From Pedobacter kyonggii (GTDB lineage Bacteria; Bacteroidota; Bacteroidia; Sphingobacteriales; Sphingobacteriaceae): 64,000 nt of DNA. The translations under genes were made by a program, and so were the position numbers. Of this stretch, positions 44,722-54,185 are shown piece by piece; position 1 is the stretch's first letter, and every line of letters begins with the position of its first letter. A model generated the notes under the pieces. It had not been told where the DNA came from and searched no databases. It saw only the letters and a list, made by a program, of their open reading frames with translations. The stretch lies in NCBI RefSeq assembly GCF_004310665.1, contig NZ_SIXF01000001.1, positions 434,001 to 498,000 of the forward strand. Reading direction: 5' to 3'.

Positions 44722-45009
44722 CAAAAAGTAAGTTTTAATGGCAAAAATTAACAGGTGTAAAAACATAAGTAAGGTATAGTAACAGCTCCTAACCCTGTAT
44801 TCTATGACAAGAATCAAATAATTAATACCAGACTATTAACTCACTACATCCCGTAAAATAGCATTCTAAAACCCAAGAATTGTATTTTTAATTATGTTGG
44901 GTTTCACGATCTTATTCATATGTATGAAAAACCGTACATTTGCTCGGATTTTATTATATTTTTTTCCCGACCAGGTACTTCCTGGGTTTTGTTATATATA
45001 CAATACTTA
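44722..45009. other. 288-bp gap inside the glycan cluster
   Basis: No gene is seen. AAACCCAA and TTGGGTTT (about 44870-44905) are 8-bp inverted arms with a 20-base loop, and CCAGG-TACTT-CCTGG followed by GTTTT lies at about 44970-44988; either may terminate the preceding gene. TACATTTG at 44935-44942 is a possible -7 promoter element for the ABC exporter. Confidence 0.4.
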
Positions 45010-46830
45010 ATGAAAACATATTTTCGTTTATTATCATTTGCCAAACCCATCGAAAAGTTTGCCATACCTTATATTATTGCAACATTATTCGCGATAATTT
45101 TTAACACTTTTCTATTCACATTGCTGGGTCCATTAATGCAGGCTTTGTTTCTTGGCAAAGCGGTTACGAACATTAAACCTGATAAAGTTACAGGCTCATT
45201 AAATTTTCTTGGCAGGTTTAATGATTACATGGATGCCATAATTGCACACGATAAAATACATGCGTTGCAAATTATCTGCGTTGTTATTATTGCAACGGTA
45301 TTCTTATCTAATTTATTCCGTTATTTTTCTCAGCGTTTTATGGAAGATCTGCGCGTGCATACTTTATTAAACTTAAGGAAAACAGTTTTTAATAACGTTA
45401 TGAATTTACACGTGGGCTACTTTAATAATGAGCGCAAAGGCGATATCATTTCAAAGGTAGCATCTGATGTGCAGGTGGTTCAGTTTACCGTAACCAATAC
45501 CCTACAAGTGGTTTTTAAGGAACCTTTACAGCTTATGTTCTTCGTAGGGGTTTTAATCTCCATCTCATTGAAATTAACGTTGTTTTCATTGTTGGTTATC
45601 CCAATATCTGGTTTTATTATCAGCAAAATAGTAAAAAGATTAAAACAGCAGGCAACACAATCGCATGAATCTTTTGCAAAGATGATCGGATTTTTAGATG
45701 AATCGCTCAGTGGAATAAAGATTATCAAAGCCTTTAATTCTACAGAAAGAATGAAGCAAAAGTTCGATGACGAAAACAAGTTTTATTCGTTTTTGAACAG
45801 AAAGATGGCAAGAAGGCAACAGCTTGCTTCCCCAGTTTCGCAAACACTCGGGGTTTTGGTTGTCGTATTTATCTTATTATATGGTGGCACCTTGATTTTA
45901 AGCGGAAAGGGAGATCTTGAAGCAGCAGATTTTGTGGTTTACCTGGCAACATTCTCTCAGGTGATGCAACCTATTAAAGCTTTAACCGATTCGTTTAGCG
46001 GAATACATTCTGGAATTTCTGCCGGAGAACGTGTTTTAGACTTAATAGACACAAAACCATCGCTCGTTAATCAATCCGATGCCAAAGTGTTGGATGGCTT
46101 TAACAATGTCATCAGTATTCAGGATGTATCATTCAACTATGGGGATAAACAAATTCTAAAATCCATCTCTTTTGATATTGAGAAAGGAAAAACACTAGCC
46201 TTGGTTGGTCCATCAGGAGGTGGAAAAAGCACATTAATGGATTTAATCCCCCGTTTTCATGATCCGAAATCGGGGGTGATTAAAATTGATGGCCACGATT
46301 ACAGGGAACTTACTGTAGAAAGCATCAGGGCACAAATGGGAACCGTTAATCAAGAGTCTTTTCTATTTAACGATACCATTTTTAATAACATTGCGTTTGC
46401 CAAACCAGATGCTACAATGGAAGAAGTTGTTGCTGCTGCGAAAATTGCAAATGCGCACGATTTTATCGAGAATACAGAAGATGGTTATCAATCTTTTGTC
46501 GGCGATAGAGGAAATAAACTCTCAGGAGGACAGAAACAGCGTGTGTGTATTGCAAGGGCCGTATTGGCTAACCCACCAATCATGCTGTTGGATGAGGCCA
46601 CCTCAGCATTAGATACAGAATCTGAAAAATTAGTTCAGGATGCCTTAAATAATTTAATGAAAAATCGTACCTCAATTGTAATTGCGCACCGCTTAAGTAC
46701 AATACAACATGCGGATAAAATTGTAGTGATTGATAAAGGTAGTGTTGTAGAAACCGGAAGCCATAGCGAATTAATGACTAAAAATGGCTTGTACAAGCGT
46801 TTAATTGATATGCAGGCCTTTAACGACTAG
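45010..46830 (+). CDS. ABC exporter, MsbA-type, in glycan cluster
   Basis: A 606-residue half-transporter from the ATG at 45010 (MKTYFRLLSFAKPIEKFAIPY); the upstream frame to 44920 is not family-like. Six helices (about 20-330), then an ATPase domain with Walker A GPSGGGKST, NQESFLFNDTI, signature LSGGQKQR, Walker B IMLLDEATSALD and IAHRLSTIQHAD. Its place between glycosyltransferase genes suggests that it flips a lipid-linked glycan or lipid A core (a PglK- or MsbA-like role; inference). No Wzx or Wzy-type gene is present in the window. The next gene starts 8 bp later. Confidence 0.9.
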   Translation: MKTYFRLLSFAKPIEKFAIPYIIATLFAIIFNTFLFTLLGPLMQALFLGKAVTNIKPDKVTGSLNFLGRFNDYMDAIIAHDKIHALQIICVVIIATVFLSNLFRYFSQRFMEDLRVHTLLNLRKTVFNNVMNLHVGYFNNERKGDIISKVASDVQVVQFTVTNTLQVVFKEPLQLMFFVGVLISISLKLTLFSLLVIPISGFIISKIVKRLKQQATQSHESFAKMIGFLDESLSGIKIIKAFNSTERMKQKFDDENKFYSFLNRKMARRQQLASPVSQTLGVLVVVFILLYGGTLILSGKGDLEAADFVVYLATFSQVMQPIKALTDSFSGIHSGISAGERVLDLIDTKPSLVNQSDAKVLDGFNNVISIQDVSFNYGDKQILKSISFDIEKGKTLALVGPSGGGKSTLMDLIPRFHDPKSGVIKIDGHDYRELTVESIRAQMGTVNQESFLFNDTIFNNIAFAKPDATMEEVVAAAKIANAHDFIENTEDGYQSFVGDRGNKLSGGQKQRVCIARAVLANPPIMLLDEATSALDTESEKLVQDALNNLMKNRTSIVIAHRLSTIQHADKIVVIDKGSVVETGSHSELMTKNGLYKRLIDMQAFND

Positions 46831-46838
46831 ATATTTAG

Positions 46839-48005
46839 ATGAGTAGAGTACTATTTTTTATGCCTGATAATCCGCTAAAAAAAAATGCGGGCAACAGAAC
46901 CAGGGCTTTAAGCATGTTAAGCTATTTTAAATCAAGGGATTTTGAAATCGATTTTGTAAGCGAATATTTCACTGGGCAATGGAACGAAACAGATATTAAA
47001 GCATTTGAGCAAGCAGGCCTGGCCAATAATACTTATGTAATTAAAAAAAAACCATCTAAAAAGAACATATTCTATTATCTGCTTTTTTATAAACTGCCTA
47101 ATTTCTTCTATCAGAATAAGGCCTGGTTCTTTCCGCTTCAATTCCCTGAATTGGTAACCTTAAGATTTAAGAGGGCATTCAAAAAAATTCTAAAAAACAA
47201 CGATTACGATTACATCTTCATCAACTATGCAAGTTGGGCAACATTGGTAGAAAATAACCGATTCGCAAAAAATGCAATTAAAGTAATTGATACACATGAT
47301 TTTATAACCGCTCAACTTCAAAAAAAAGTTAATATTGGCCAGGCTTTTAAAGAAGAAATCAGAAGAATTTCTTTATTTGATATTGCATTAGCCATTTCTG
47401 TCGAAGAACAGTATATCTTTAGTCAATTCTGTAAAAACAAGATTGTGTTAGCGCCAATGATGCTTGATAAACCCCAAAATCTTCATGATATTAATGAAAA
47501 GTCGTTTGATCTGATATATGTCGCTAGTGATAATGTACATAATCAAAAAGCTGCCAAATGGTTTTTTAAGGATGTGTATCCGTTATTACCAACCAGCGTG
47601 CAGATATGCGTCATTGGACAGATAAACGAGCATCTTTCAATAAAGGCGCCGAACATTGTTTCCGTAAACTTTGCCGAAGATTTATCAATCTATTACCAAA
47701 ATGCTAAAGTATCGCTATGCCCTATGCTTACGGGCACCGGAACCAAGATAAAAGTAGTAGAAGCGCTATCTTATGGCTTACCGATCGTTTGTAATGCCCG
47801 TGGGATCGATGGGCTGATCAACAAGACCGACAATGGCTGTTTGGTTAGTGATGATCCCGTTGAATTCGGAAATAACATAATGAAACTATTAACAGACGAA
47901 TCGGAATATAAAAAACAGGCCGAAAATGCCTTTGCTGCTTTTAGTATTAATTATGAAAAAGAACGTTGTTACAAAAATCTTGATACTGTTTTTGAAATAG
48001 TTTAA
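46839..48005 (+). CDS. Family 4-type glycosyltransferase
   Basis: A 388-residue GT-B protein. The N-terminus has FFMPDNPLKKNAGNRTRALS, an acceptor-domain glycine-rich loop. The C-terminal domain has FDLIYVASDNVHNQKAAKWF, then PMLTGTGTKIKVVEALSYGLP, the donor-binding loop of this GT4 subgroup (with a K-x-x-E pattern), and VCNARGIDGL. It should add a sugar to the surface glycan. Tightly linked, 8 bp after the ABC exporter and 12 bp before the DUF5672 gene. Confidence 0.85.
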   Translation: MSRVLFFMPDNPLKKNAGNRTRALSMLSYFKSRDFEIDFVSEYFTGQWNETDIKAFEQAGLANNTYVIKKKPSKKNIFYYLLFYKLPNFFYQNKAWFFPLQFPELVTLRFKRAFKKILKNNDYDYIFINYASWATLVENNRFAKNAIKVIDTHDFITAQLQKKVNIGQAFKEEIRRISLFDIALAISVEEQYIFSQFCKNKIVLAPMMLDKPQNLHDINEKSFDLIYVASDNVHNQKAAKWFFKDVYPLLPTSVQICVIGQINEHLSIKAPNIVSVNFAEDLSIYYQNAKVSLCPMLTGTGTKIKVVEALSYGLPIVCNARGIDGLINKTDNGCLVSDDPVEFGNNIMKLLTDESEYKKQAENAFAAFSINYEKERCYKNLDTVFEIV

Positions 48006-48017
48006 TCTCATCATATT

Positions 48018-48812
48018 ATGAAAAAGGTTGCCGTTATTGTACCTATTTATAAAGAAATAAGCTATTTAGAGGATGTATCCTTGCAGCAGTGTTTCAAAGT
48101 TCTTTCTAAATCACATCCAATCTTTTGCATAAAACCTAACTCTTTAAATTTAAATACCAAGTATCCATTTAGTAACTTCATCAGTTTTGATGATGCGTAT
48201 TTTAAAGATATCGCAGGCTACAACAGATTAATGCTGTCCGGAGAATTTTATAAAGCATTTTTAGACTATGAATACATCTTGATTTATCAACTAGATGCTT
48301 TTGTTTTTAAAGATGACTTAACTATCTGGTGTAAAAAAAACATAGACTACGTTGGAGCTCCGTGGCTCAGACATAAATATCCTGATGCGATCAAAGCAAT
48401 AAAAAATAGCGTTTTGGGTTACATACACAGAAAATTCGATATTAAAGAGAAAAATACGCTTGCCCCCACCGACATCCAGCGGGAGTATAAAGTAGGAAAT
48501 GGGGGTTTATCTTTACGTAGAACACAGTTATTTTATGATTTAACCAAACGCTTCCAGAAAAAAATAAAAGAATATTCTTTAAATCCGGCAGCTAACTTTA
48601 ATGAAGATGTTTTTTGGAGCATAGAAGTAAATAGGCAGAAAAAAAATTTAAGGATACCTTCATATAAGGAAGCCGTATATTTTGCGTTTGAAGTGCCTGT
48701 TGATAGGGCCTTCGAACTCACTAACAATGCACTCCCTTTTGGATGCCATGCCTGGAACAAAAATCTGGATGTATGGAGACCTATATTTAAAGGCTTTGGA
48801 TATTCTATTTAA
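48018..48812 (+). CDS. DUF5672 domain protein (glycosyltransferase-like)
   Basis: A 264-residue protein that starts VAVIVPIYKE like a GT-A enzyme. It has the DUF5672 features YILIYQLDAFVF (a D-x-F pseudo D-x-D), IDYVGAPWLRH, VGNGGLSLRRTQ, NEDVFWS and the final PFGCHAWNKN. Members lie in glycan loci and are thought to be glycosyltransferases; activity has not been shown to my knowledge. It is cotranscribed with the preceding GT4 gene (12-bp gap) and convergent with the next GT2 gene. Confidence 0.83.
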   Translation: MKKVAVIVPIYKEISYLEDVSLQQCFKVLSKSHPIFCIKPNSLNLNTKYPFSNFISFDDAYFKDIAGYNRLMLSGEFYKAFLDYEYILIYQLDAFVFKDDLTIWCKKNIDYVGAPWLRHKYPDAIKAIKNSVLGYIHRKFDIKEKNTLAPTDIQREYKVGNGGLSLRRTQLFYDLTKRFQKKIKEYSLNPAANFNEDVFWSIEVNRQKKNLRIPSYKEAVYFAFEVPVDRAFELTNNALPFGCHAWNKNLDVWRPIFKGFGYSI

Positions 48813-48824
48813 ACTACAATCGCG

Positions 48825-49769
48825 TTAGGATTTACTTTTTCTGCTATCGTTCATTGCTTTTAAGTAAGATGCCAGGAATTGAGATATACCAGCATTTTTA
48901 ATTAAGCTAAAACATTCTTTTAAGCTAGGCTTTGATTCTTTAATCAATCCACTTAAAATAACCTTATTATGCCTCGAATTTGATTTTCCCAGCATCTTTT
49001 TTTGCCCTGGATTAATAAATGAACAGTTTTTTATTAAATTTTTAATTCTCTTCCTCACTATTACTTCATACTCCGACATCTTTTTCCTGTTCTGACTCAT
49101 GCTGATTTTGTGAACCCTAATTAAAGCAAAAGCCTCCTCTACCGGCAAAAAAGAAAAATAGAAATTTCTAAATGCACACGAAATCCAAAAATCCCAGTCT
49201 TCCAAACTTTTCAAAAACATATCAAAAAAGCCTACTTTTTTCAATGAAGATGCCCTAATTAAAGCAGAATTAACTGGCATTATATTTTGCTTAACCAGCA
49301 TTTCTAAAACTTCATATCCAGAACCATTCAACTTAGGCATCCATTCATCTTGGTTTAAGTTTATACTTTTATAAAGCTTTTCTTTATTGCCGTCTACAAA
49401 ATAACGCGCTATAGTATAAGAGATATCTATATGAGCATCTGTTTCCATCTCTTCAACTTGCAAGCTTAATTTTAGATCAGACAAAAGGTCATCAGCATCT
49501 AAAAACTGGATATATTCTCCAAGTGCATTTTTTATCCCCAGGTTTCTTGCAGCCGATAAGCCAGCATTTGATTGATAGAAATATTTTATCCTGGGATCTT
49601 TTGCTAAAAATTCAGCTACAACATCTTTTGTTTTATCTGTCGAACCGTCATCTACAACAATAAGTTCAAAATTTTGATATTTTTGTGCCAATACCGAATT
49701 TAAAGTCTCAGGTAAAAACGACTGATAATTATATGCGGGTATAACAATAGTAACTAAAGGATTTTCCAT
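48825..49769 (-). CDS. Family 2 glycosyltransferase (minus strand)
   Basis: A 314-residue GT-A enzyme: TIVIPAYNYQSFLPETLNSVL, FELIVVDDGSTDKTKDV, SAARNLGIKNALGEYIQFLDADDLL (D-x-D type at the end) and a later LEDWDFWI acceptor motif. It is inverted within an otherwise rightward cluster and has its own promoter region shared with the divergent fucosyltransferase. It probably adds one sugar of the surface glycan. The C-terminal 80 residues are basic, with no clear membrane anchor. Confidence 0.88.
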   Translation of the reverse strand: MENPLVTIVIPAYNYQSFLPETLNSVLAQKYQNFELIVVDDGSTDKTKDVVAEFLAKDPRIKYFYQSNAGLSAARNLGIKNALGEYIQFLDADDLLSDLKLSLQVEEMETDAHIDISYTIARYFVDGNKEKLYKSINLNQDEWMPKLNGSGYEVLEMLVKQNIMPVNSALIRASSLKKVGFFDMFLKSLEDWDFWISCAFRNFYFSFLPVEEAFALIRVHKISMSQNRKKMSEYEVIVRKRIKNLIKNCSFINPGQKKMLGKSNSRHNKVILSGLIKESKPSLKECFSLIKNAGISQFLASYLKAMNDSRKSKS

Positions 49770-49851
49770 TTATAACAAAGTTAATTTAAATCTGAGTATG
49801 TATTTCAGATCATTCAGATTTAAGTAGAAATTTATTGATTCAATTCAAGGT

Positions 49852-50706
49852 ATGATCATCATAAAAATAATAGGCGGATTGGGCAATCAGATGTTTCAAT
49901 ATTCTTTCTACAAATCTTTACAAAGTAAGGGCTTCAAGGTTTATGCAGATTTATCTGATTTTGAAGATTATCCTTTACATAATGGCTATGAACTGGGAAG
50001 AATTTTTAATTTAACCGTAAGAACACCAAGCAAATTTATTTTAAATCTATTTAAGCCCAATCAAACCAAATGGGTATTTAGAAAACTGAAAAGGGTTTTA
50101 AATTTAAAAAAGACCTACAGGGTAGAGGAAAGGGAATTTAGGTTCGATCCCTCTTTTTTAAGCGATACTAATAAATATTATTTTGGTTATTGGCAAAACG
50201 AGGGATATTTCCATGATATAGCTGACCAAATAAAACATGATTTCATTTTCCCTAAAATTGTAGATATAGAAAATAAAACAATCCTTCAAAAAATCACAAA
50301 TACTCAAAGTGTATCGATCCATGTGAGAAGGGGTGATTATTTAAAAGACCCCTTATTAGGCAATATTTGTAATTTATATTATTATGAGGAAGCGATATTG
50401 AACATCAATTCAAAAATTAAAGACACGCAATTCTTTGTCTTCTCTGATGACATGGCCTGGTGCAGACAAAATCTTAAATTGGAGAATGTAACCTACATTG
50501 ATTTGAATAAGGGAAAAAACAGTTATATAGATATGCAATTGATGAGTAACTGTAAGCATAATATTATTGCAAATAGCAGCTTTAGCTGGTGGGGTGCATG
50601 GCTAAATAACAATACTAATAAAGTGGTGATTGCCCCAGGGAAATGGGTAAATAATCTTGCTGTTGATGATACTGATATTTGTCCAAAAAGCTGGATCAAA
50701 CTATGA
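49852..50706 (+). CDS. Alpha-1,2-fucosyltransferase (GT11)
   Basis: Transfers fucose from GDP-fucose in alpha-1,2 linkage. 284 residues with the N-terminal GGLGNQMFQYSFYKSL, the GDP-fucose motif SIHVRRGDYLKDP and the late NSSFSWWGAWLN, all diagnostic of GT11. It predicts a fucosylated surface glycan; genes for GDP-fucose synthesis are not in this window. Its stop overlaps the ATG of the next glycosyltransferase (ATGA at 50703-50706), implying translational coupling. Confidence 0.92.
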   Translation: MIIIKIIGGLGNQMFQYSFYKSLQSKGFKVYADLSDFEDYPLHNGYELGRIFNLTVRTPSKFILNLFKPNQTKWVFRKLKRVLNLKKTYRVEEREFRFDPSFLSDTNKYYFGYWQNEGYFHDIADQIKHDFIFPKIVDIENKTILQKITNTQSVSIHVRRGDYLKDPLLGNICNLYYYEEAILNINSKIKDTQFFVFSDDMAWCRQNLKLENVTYIDLNKGKNSYIDMQLMSNCKHNIIANSSFSWWGAWLNNNTNKVVIAPGKWVNNLAVDDTDICPKSWIKL

Positions 50707-51710
50707 AAAGCCCTAAAATAACAGCATTTATAGCTGCCTATAATGCTTCTGATTATATAGAAGAATCTGTATCTAGTATTTTAAACCAAACCTTTAAAGA
50801 TTTTGAACTTATTATTATTGACGATGGATCAACTGATGATACGGCGTTAGCAGTTAAAAAATTTAATGATAACAGAATCAGGTTTTTACAAAACGACGTG
50901 AATAAAGGATTGCCATTTACCAGAAACAGGTTGCTTGAACTAGCTAACGGTGAGTACATTGCAATTTTAGACAGTGATGATATCGCTTATCCTGATAGGT
51001 TTCAGTTACAGTTAAACTTTTTTTCTTCACATCCCGAAGTTGCATTATGTGGAGGGCATGGTACAATTATAAATGAAAATGGAATAGAAGCCGATAAAAA
51101 AATAATTGTGCCAACTGATGATTCGATAAACATGCGTATGTTATTTGCCAATTCTTTCATAAATTCAAGTACAATGTTTAAAACGGAAATCTTTAAAGCA
51201 CTTAACGGCTATAGAGATTTTGCATTAGCTGAAGATTTTGACCTTTTTACCCGGATTTCAGAAAAATACAAAGTTGCAAATATTGATGCCTTTTTAGTTA
51301 AGTATAGGATACATGGTGAAAATATAACGATCAAAAGATCAGAGGATCAGGGAAAAAATGAACTCGAAATTCTTAAAAATATGCAAGATAACTTAGGCAT
51401 GTCGTTTAACACGAGCAGCTTAAATCTACATAAAGAATTATTAACAAATAATTTAAATGAAGCTCATTTTGCTGGATATCTCGAACTACTGATTGCAATG
51501 AAAGTTGCAAATACAAAATCAAAAAGATTTGATACAGCTAAATTGAATCGGTTTTTATTTAATAAATGGTACGAAATACTGCGGTTAAAAAAATCAAATG
51601 CTAAAGCATTAAATTGGTATTTTAAAAAGGAATTGTATAATGTAGCGTATTTCAATTTTAAGCAATTTCGAAAAATATTTAAAATCACGCTTAGGGGATT
51701 AATCAGTTAA
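50703..51710 (+). CDS. Family 2 glycosyltransferase
   Basis: A 335-residue GT-A enzyme starting at the ATG that overlaps the previous stop (ATGA), giving MKSPKITAFIAAYNASDYIE. Motifs: FELIIIDDGSTDDTALAV, LPFTRNRLLELANGEYIAILDSDDIAYPDR (50900-51000) and LAEDFDLFTRISEKY. It probably acts directly before or after the fucosyltransferase in glycan assembly. Convergent with the acyltransferase gene; the two stop codons overlap by 4 bp. Confidence 0.9.
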   Translation: MKSPKITAFIAAYNASDYIEESVSSILNQTFKDFELIIIDDGSTDDTALAVKKFNDNRIRFLQNDVNKGLPFTRNRLLELANGEYIAILDSDDIAYPDRFQLQLNFFSSHPEVALCGGHGTIINENGIEADKKIIVPTDDSINMRMLFANSFINSSTMFKTEIFKALNGYRDFALAEDFDLFTRISEKYKVANIDAFLVKYRIHGENITIKRSEDQGKNELEILKNMQDNLGMSFNTSSLNLHKELLTNNLNEAHFAGYLELLIAMKVANTKSKRFDTAKLNRFLFNKWYEILRLKKSNAKALNWYFKKELYNVAYFNFKQFRKIFKITLRGLIS

Positions 51711-52798
51711 TTCCCCACCATCCATTTCACTTTGGTTTTTCCTATAGCTCTAGCCAGGAAAAAGCTTAGCGCATAGGTAACTAAAAATCTAATTAGCAGT
51801 ATTCCGGTATTCTGCCATATGCTAAGCTCAAGAAAATTTAACTTTAAGGGCTGAAAAATTAGGGGAAGTCCTCTGTCAATTATAATCACATGGATGAGAT
51901 AGATACCGAACGTAGTTTCCCTGGGTCGTAAATTTCGCTGGAGCCAATTTAAACTGCCGACTTTTAACAATAATGCAAACATGACCAAAGAATAGATGAT
52001 ATTACTAAAACGTAAGGTATTATATGCATCTTTTATACCAATACTGTTAAGGAAAGTAGATTCCCCAACCGCTATCCAAAAGGTAACAAGTGCTAAAAGC
52101 AAGATAATAAACCAGGATGTGGCCTTAATTATATTCATTATTTTATCATAATACTCGTTAAAATAAACGCCGAGCCATAAATAAAATACGAATCCAAAAA
52201 TTGCGGTAGTATGGGTTGTGGCAATCCAGTCCTGATAAATATTAACACTATAAAACAGCGAAAAAAGCGCCAAAACCAAACCAAACCAAAGGTTATACAA
52301 ATGCTTTTTAAATAGCAATAAAATGGTAATACAAATAAGAAAATTAAGGATAAACCAATATGGGCTAATGAGTACGATACGTGTAAAGGTTTCAACAAAG
52401 TATAGGAAAAAGTTACTTCCTATCAAACCCATCTCGCTGCCTCTACTATGGGCGATATAACGGTCTAAAACACTTAGCATAATTAACATAAATATCCAGA
52501 ACAACCATGGTTTAATGGTTTTCTTAAATCTGTTCTTTAAATACTGAAAAGGGGTGTATTCATTAAACTTATGGTTAATTAAAAAACCGCCAATTAGAAA
52601 AAAAGCTATTGTGCTGAACTTAAAAGATTGTATAATAGAACTTTCGACAATGTTTTCAAACTGCCTGCTATAGTGATTTGGAGGAACAACTCCGCAATGC
52701 TCAAGAACAATCCCAATCATAGATATACACCTGATTGAATCGACAAAAGAAAAATTTTTTGTTTTAGGTGTCGTAACTTTTATTGGCTCAGTATCCAT
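51707..52798 (-). CDS. Acyltransferase family 3 membrane protein
   Basis: A 363-residue protein with about ten membrane helices. The N-terminal FVDSIRCISMIGIVLEHCG carries the family's early R and the catalytic-type His in helix 1. The late LRPRETTFGIYLIHVIII segment is also typical. Such proteins O-acetylate or otherwise acylate sugars of surface glycans. Location inside the glycan cluster supports decoration of its product. Convergent with the GT2 gene, with overlapping stops. Confidence 0.85.
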   Translation of the reverse strand: MDTEPIKVTTPKTKNFSFVDSIRCISMIGIVLEHCGVVPPNHYSRQFENIVESSIIQSFKFSTIAFFLIGGFLINHKFNEYTPFQYLKNRFKKTIKPWLFWIFMLIMLSVLDRYIAHSRGSEMGLIGSNFFLYFVETFTRIVLISPYWFILNFLICITILLLFKKHLYNLWFGLVLALFSLFYSVNIYQDWIATTHTTAIFGFVFYLWLGVYFNEYYDKIMNIIKATSWFIILLLALVTFWIAVGESTFLNSIGIKDAYNTLRFSNIIYSLVMFALLLKVGSLNWLQRNLRPRETTFGIYLIHVIIIDRGLPLIFQPLKLNFLELSIWQNTGILLIRFLVTYALSFFLARAIGKTKVKWMVGN

Positions 52799-53041
52799 TG
52801 AATAACATTTTTAAAACAGTCTGCGAATATCTACAAAAAATGATCTTATATAAAAAATCGAGCAAATTTTAACACACATGTATAAAGAATATTACCCATA
52901 TCAGGTAGAAGATATGTATTAGATCTCTACAAGAATTATTTTTACCCCGCTATAAGTTTACATCATTTAATATTAAGTAAGGCTGAAAGGTTTCATTAAA
53001 TAATTGCGTTATCTTAGTCGGGAGAATAATTAGTACTTAGT
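52799..53041. other. Divergent promoter region in the glycan cluster
   Basis: This 243-bp gap holds no gene. It separates the leftward acyltransferase from the rightward DUF268 gene and must carry both promoters, but no convincing TTG/TAnnTTTG pair was recognised. Confidence 0.35.
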
Positions 53042-53788
53042 ATGATTAAAAAAATAAGAAAAGCATTTTCTAAAGACAATTCCCACAATATAAAATTCAA
53101 AGCCGAATTTAAACAATTGCTTGACTTAGAGAAAAGTTCAAAAAAACGTTTTTCTTTGGATGAAGAAAATCTTTATCCATGTTTATTTGATAATACAACA
53201 GATACAGGCTTTGATAGGCATTACGTTTATCATCCTGCCTGGGCAACCAGAATAATCATCAACAATAAGCCTTCTAAACATATAGACATCTCATCTACGC
53301 TGCATTTCTGCTCTATGCTCTCAGCAATTTTACCAGTTGAGTTTTATGATTATCGACCAGCGAAATTGGAATTACCAAATTTGAAATCGTTATCTGGCGA
53401 TCTAATGAATTTGCCCTTTGAATCGGCCTCCGTCGAATCGTTATCATGCATGCACACAGTAGAGCATGTTGGCCTAGGCCGTTATGGAGACCCTCTGGAT
53501 TACGATGCGGATATTAAAGCAGTAAAAGAATTGACGCGGGTATTAGCAATTGGTGGCAATTTGTTATTCGTTGTTCCTCTTGGGGCAAAAGATGTAATCT
53601 GTTTTAATGCGCATCGAATTTATTCCAGGGATCAGGTTTTAAATTTGTTTTCAGACCTGAAACTTAAAGAATTCGCATTAATCCCAGAAGATGAAGCAGA
53701 TGGCGGATTAGTAGTTAATCCATCAGAGGAATTACTTAAAAAGCAGTTCTATGGCTGTGGGTGTTTTTGGTTTAGCAAAGGCAAATAA
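53042..53788 (+). CDS. DUF268 / methyltransferase-like protein
   Basis: A 248-residue soluble protein. The central part follows the DUF268 pattern: HIDISSTLHFCSMLSAI, LSGDLMNLPFESASVESLSC, MHTVEHVGLGRYGDPLDYDAD and GGNLLFVVPLG. This corresponds to a class I SAM-methyltransferase fold. In glycan loci such proteins may methylate terminal sugars; the reaction here is not known. Rightmost gene of the glycan cluster, followed by a terminator. Confidence 0.8.
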   Translation: MIKKIRKAFSKDNSHNIKFKAEFKQLLDLEKSSKKRFSLDEENLYPCLFDNTTDTGFDRHYVYHPAWATRIIINNKPSKHIDISSTLHFCSMLSAILPVEFYDYRPAKLELPNLKSLSGDLMNLPFESASVESLSCMHTVEHVGLGRYGDPLDYDADIKAVKELTRVLAIGGNLLFVVPLGAKDVICFNAHRIYSRDQVLNLFSDLKLKEFALIPEDEADGGLVVNPSEELLKKQFYGCGCFWFSKGK

Positions 53789-53812
53789 CCACAGGCTTAC
53801 CCTATTGTACAA

Positions 53813-53844
53813 AAAAGAGCCTCAATTTATATTGAAGCTCTTTT
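53813..53844 (+). terminator. Intrinsic terminator after the DUF268 gene
   Basis: Arms AAAAGAGCCTCAAT (53813-53826) and ATTGAAGCTCTTTT (53831-53844), one mismatch, loop TTAT. Confidence 0.85.
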
Positions 53845-53889
53845 AACATTTAGTGTGTAAAATATTACAGTTATGATAACACCATTATA

Positions 53890-54125
53890 TTACAAAGGAA
53901 CATTGAAGGCAGGACCTTCATTTACAAAAACTCCATTTTCAATAGTTGGATGATTACCTGTACCTAAATAGTGGTCGCTATCTCATGACCCACAATACAT
54001 GTAAACAGGCCTAGTATTTGGCGTATTATTAGGATATGCACAGAAAGCAATTCCTTCATTTCTAAAAGTTCTATTACCGATTGTAGGTTGGTTACCTAAG
54101 CCGTAATAATGACCAGCAGAACTGT
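53890..54125 (-). pseudogene. Remnant of a GHYYGxGN...NEGxAF repeat protein
   Basis: Read leftward, one frame gives SAGHYYGLGNQPTIGNRTF, RNEGIAFCAYPNNTP and RPVYMYCGS, then a TGA (53985-53983), then DSDHYLGTGNHPTIENGVF and VNEGPAFNVPL to a TAA at 53892-53890. The two halves are the same module repeated (D/GHYxGxGNxPTIxN...NEGxAF). The pattern resembles DUF5648-type repeats that end some secreted Bacteroidota proteins. There is no start, the upstream frame is closed by a TAA, and an internal stop breaks it, so this is the decayed 3' end of a lost gene. It lies between the glycan cluster and the MACPF gene. Confidence 0.6.
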
Positions 54126-54185
54126 ATTATAATATACGTTCTAGAATTATACATTTAACTGATCTGATTTTGGGGAAGTGCGCAA

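Noticed and set aside
53890-54125. Reading the TGA in the repeat remnant as recoded Sec or Trp
   Set aside because: No SECIS-like structure was recognised, the frame has no start, and it is closed upstream by TAA; decay is simpler.
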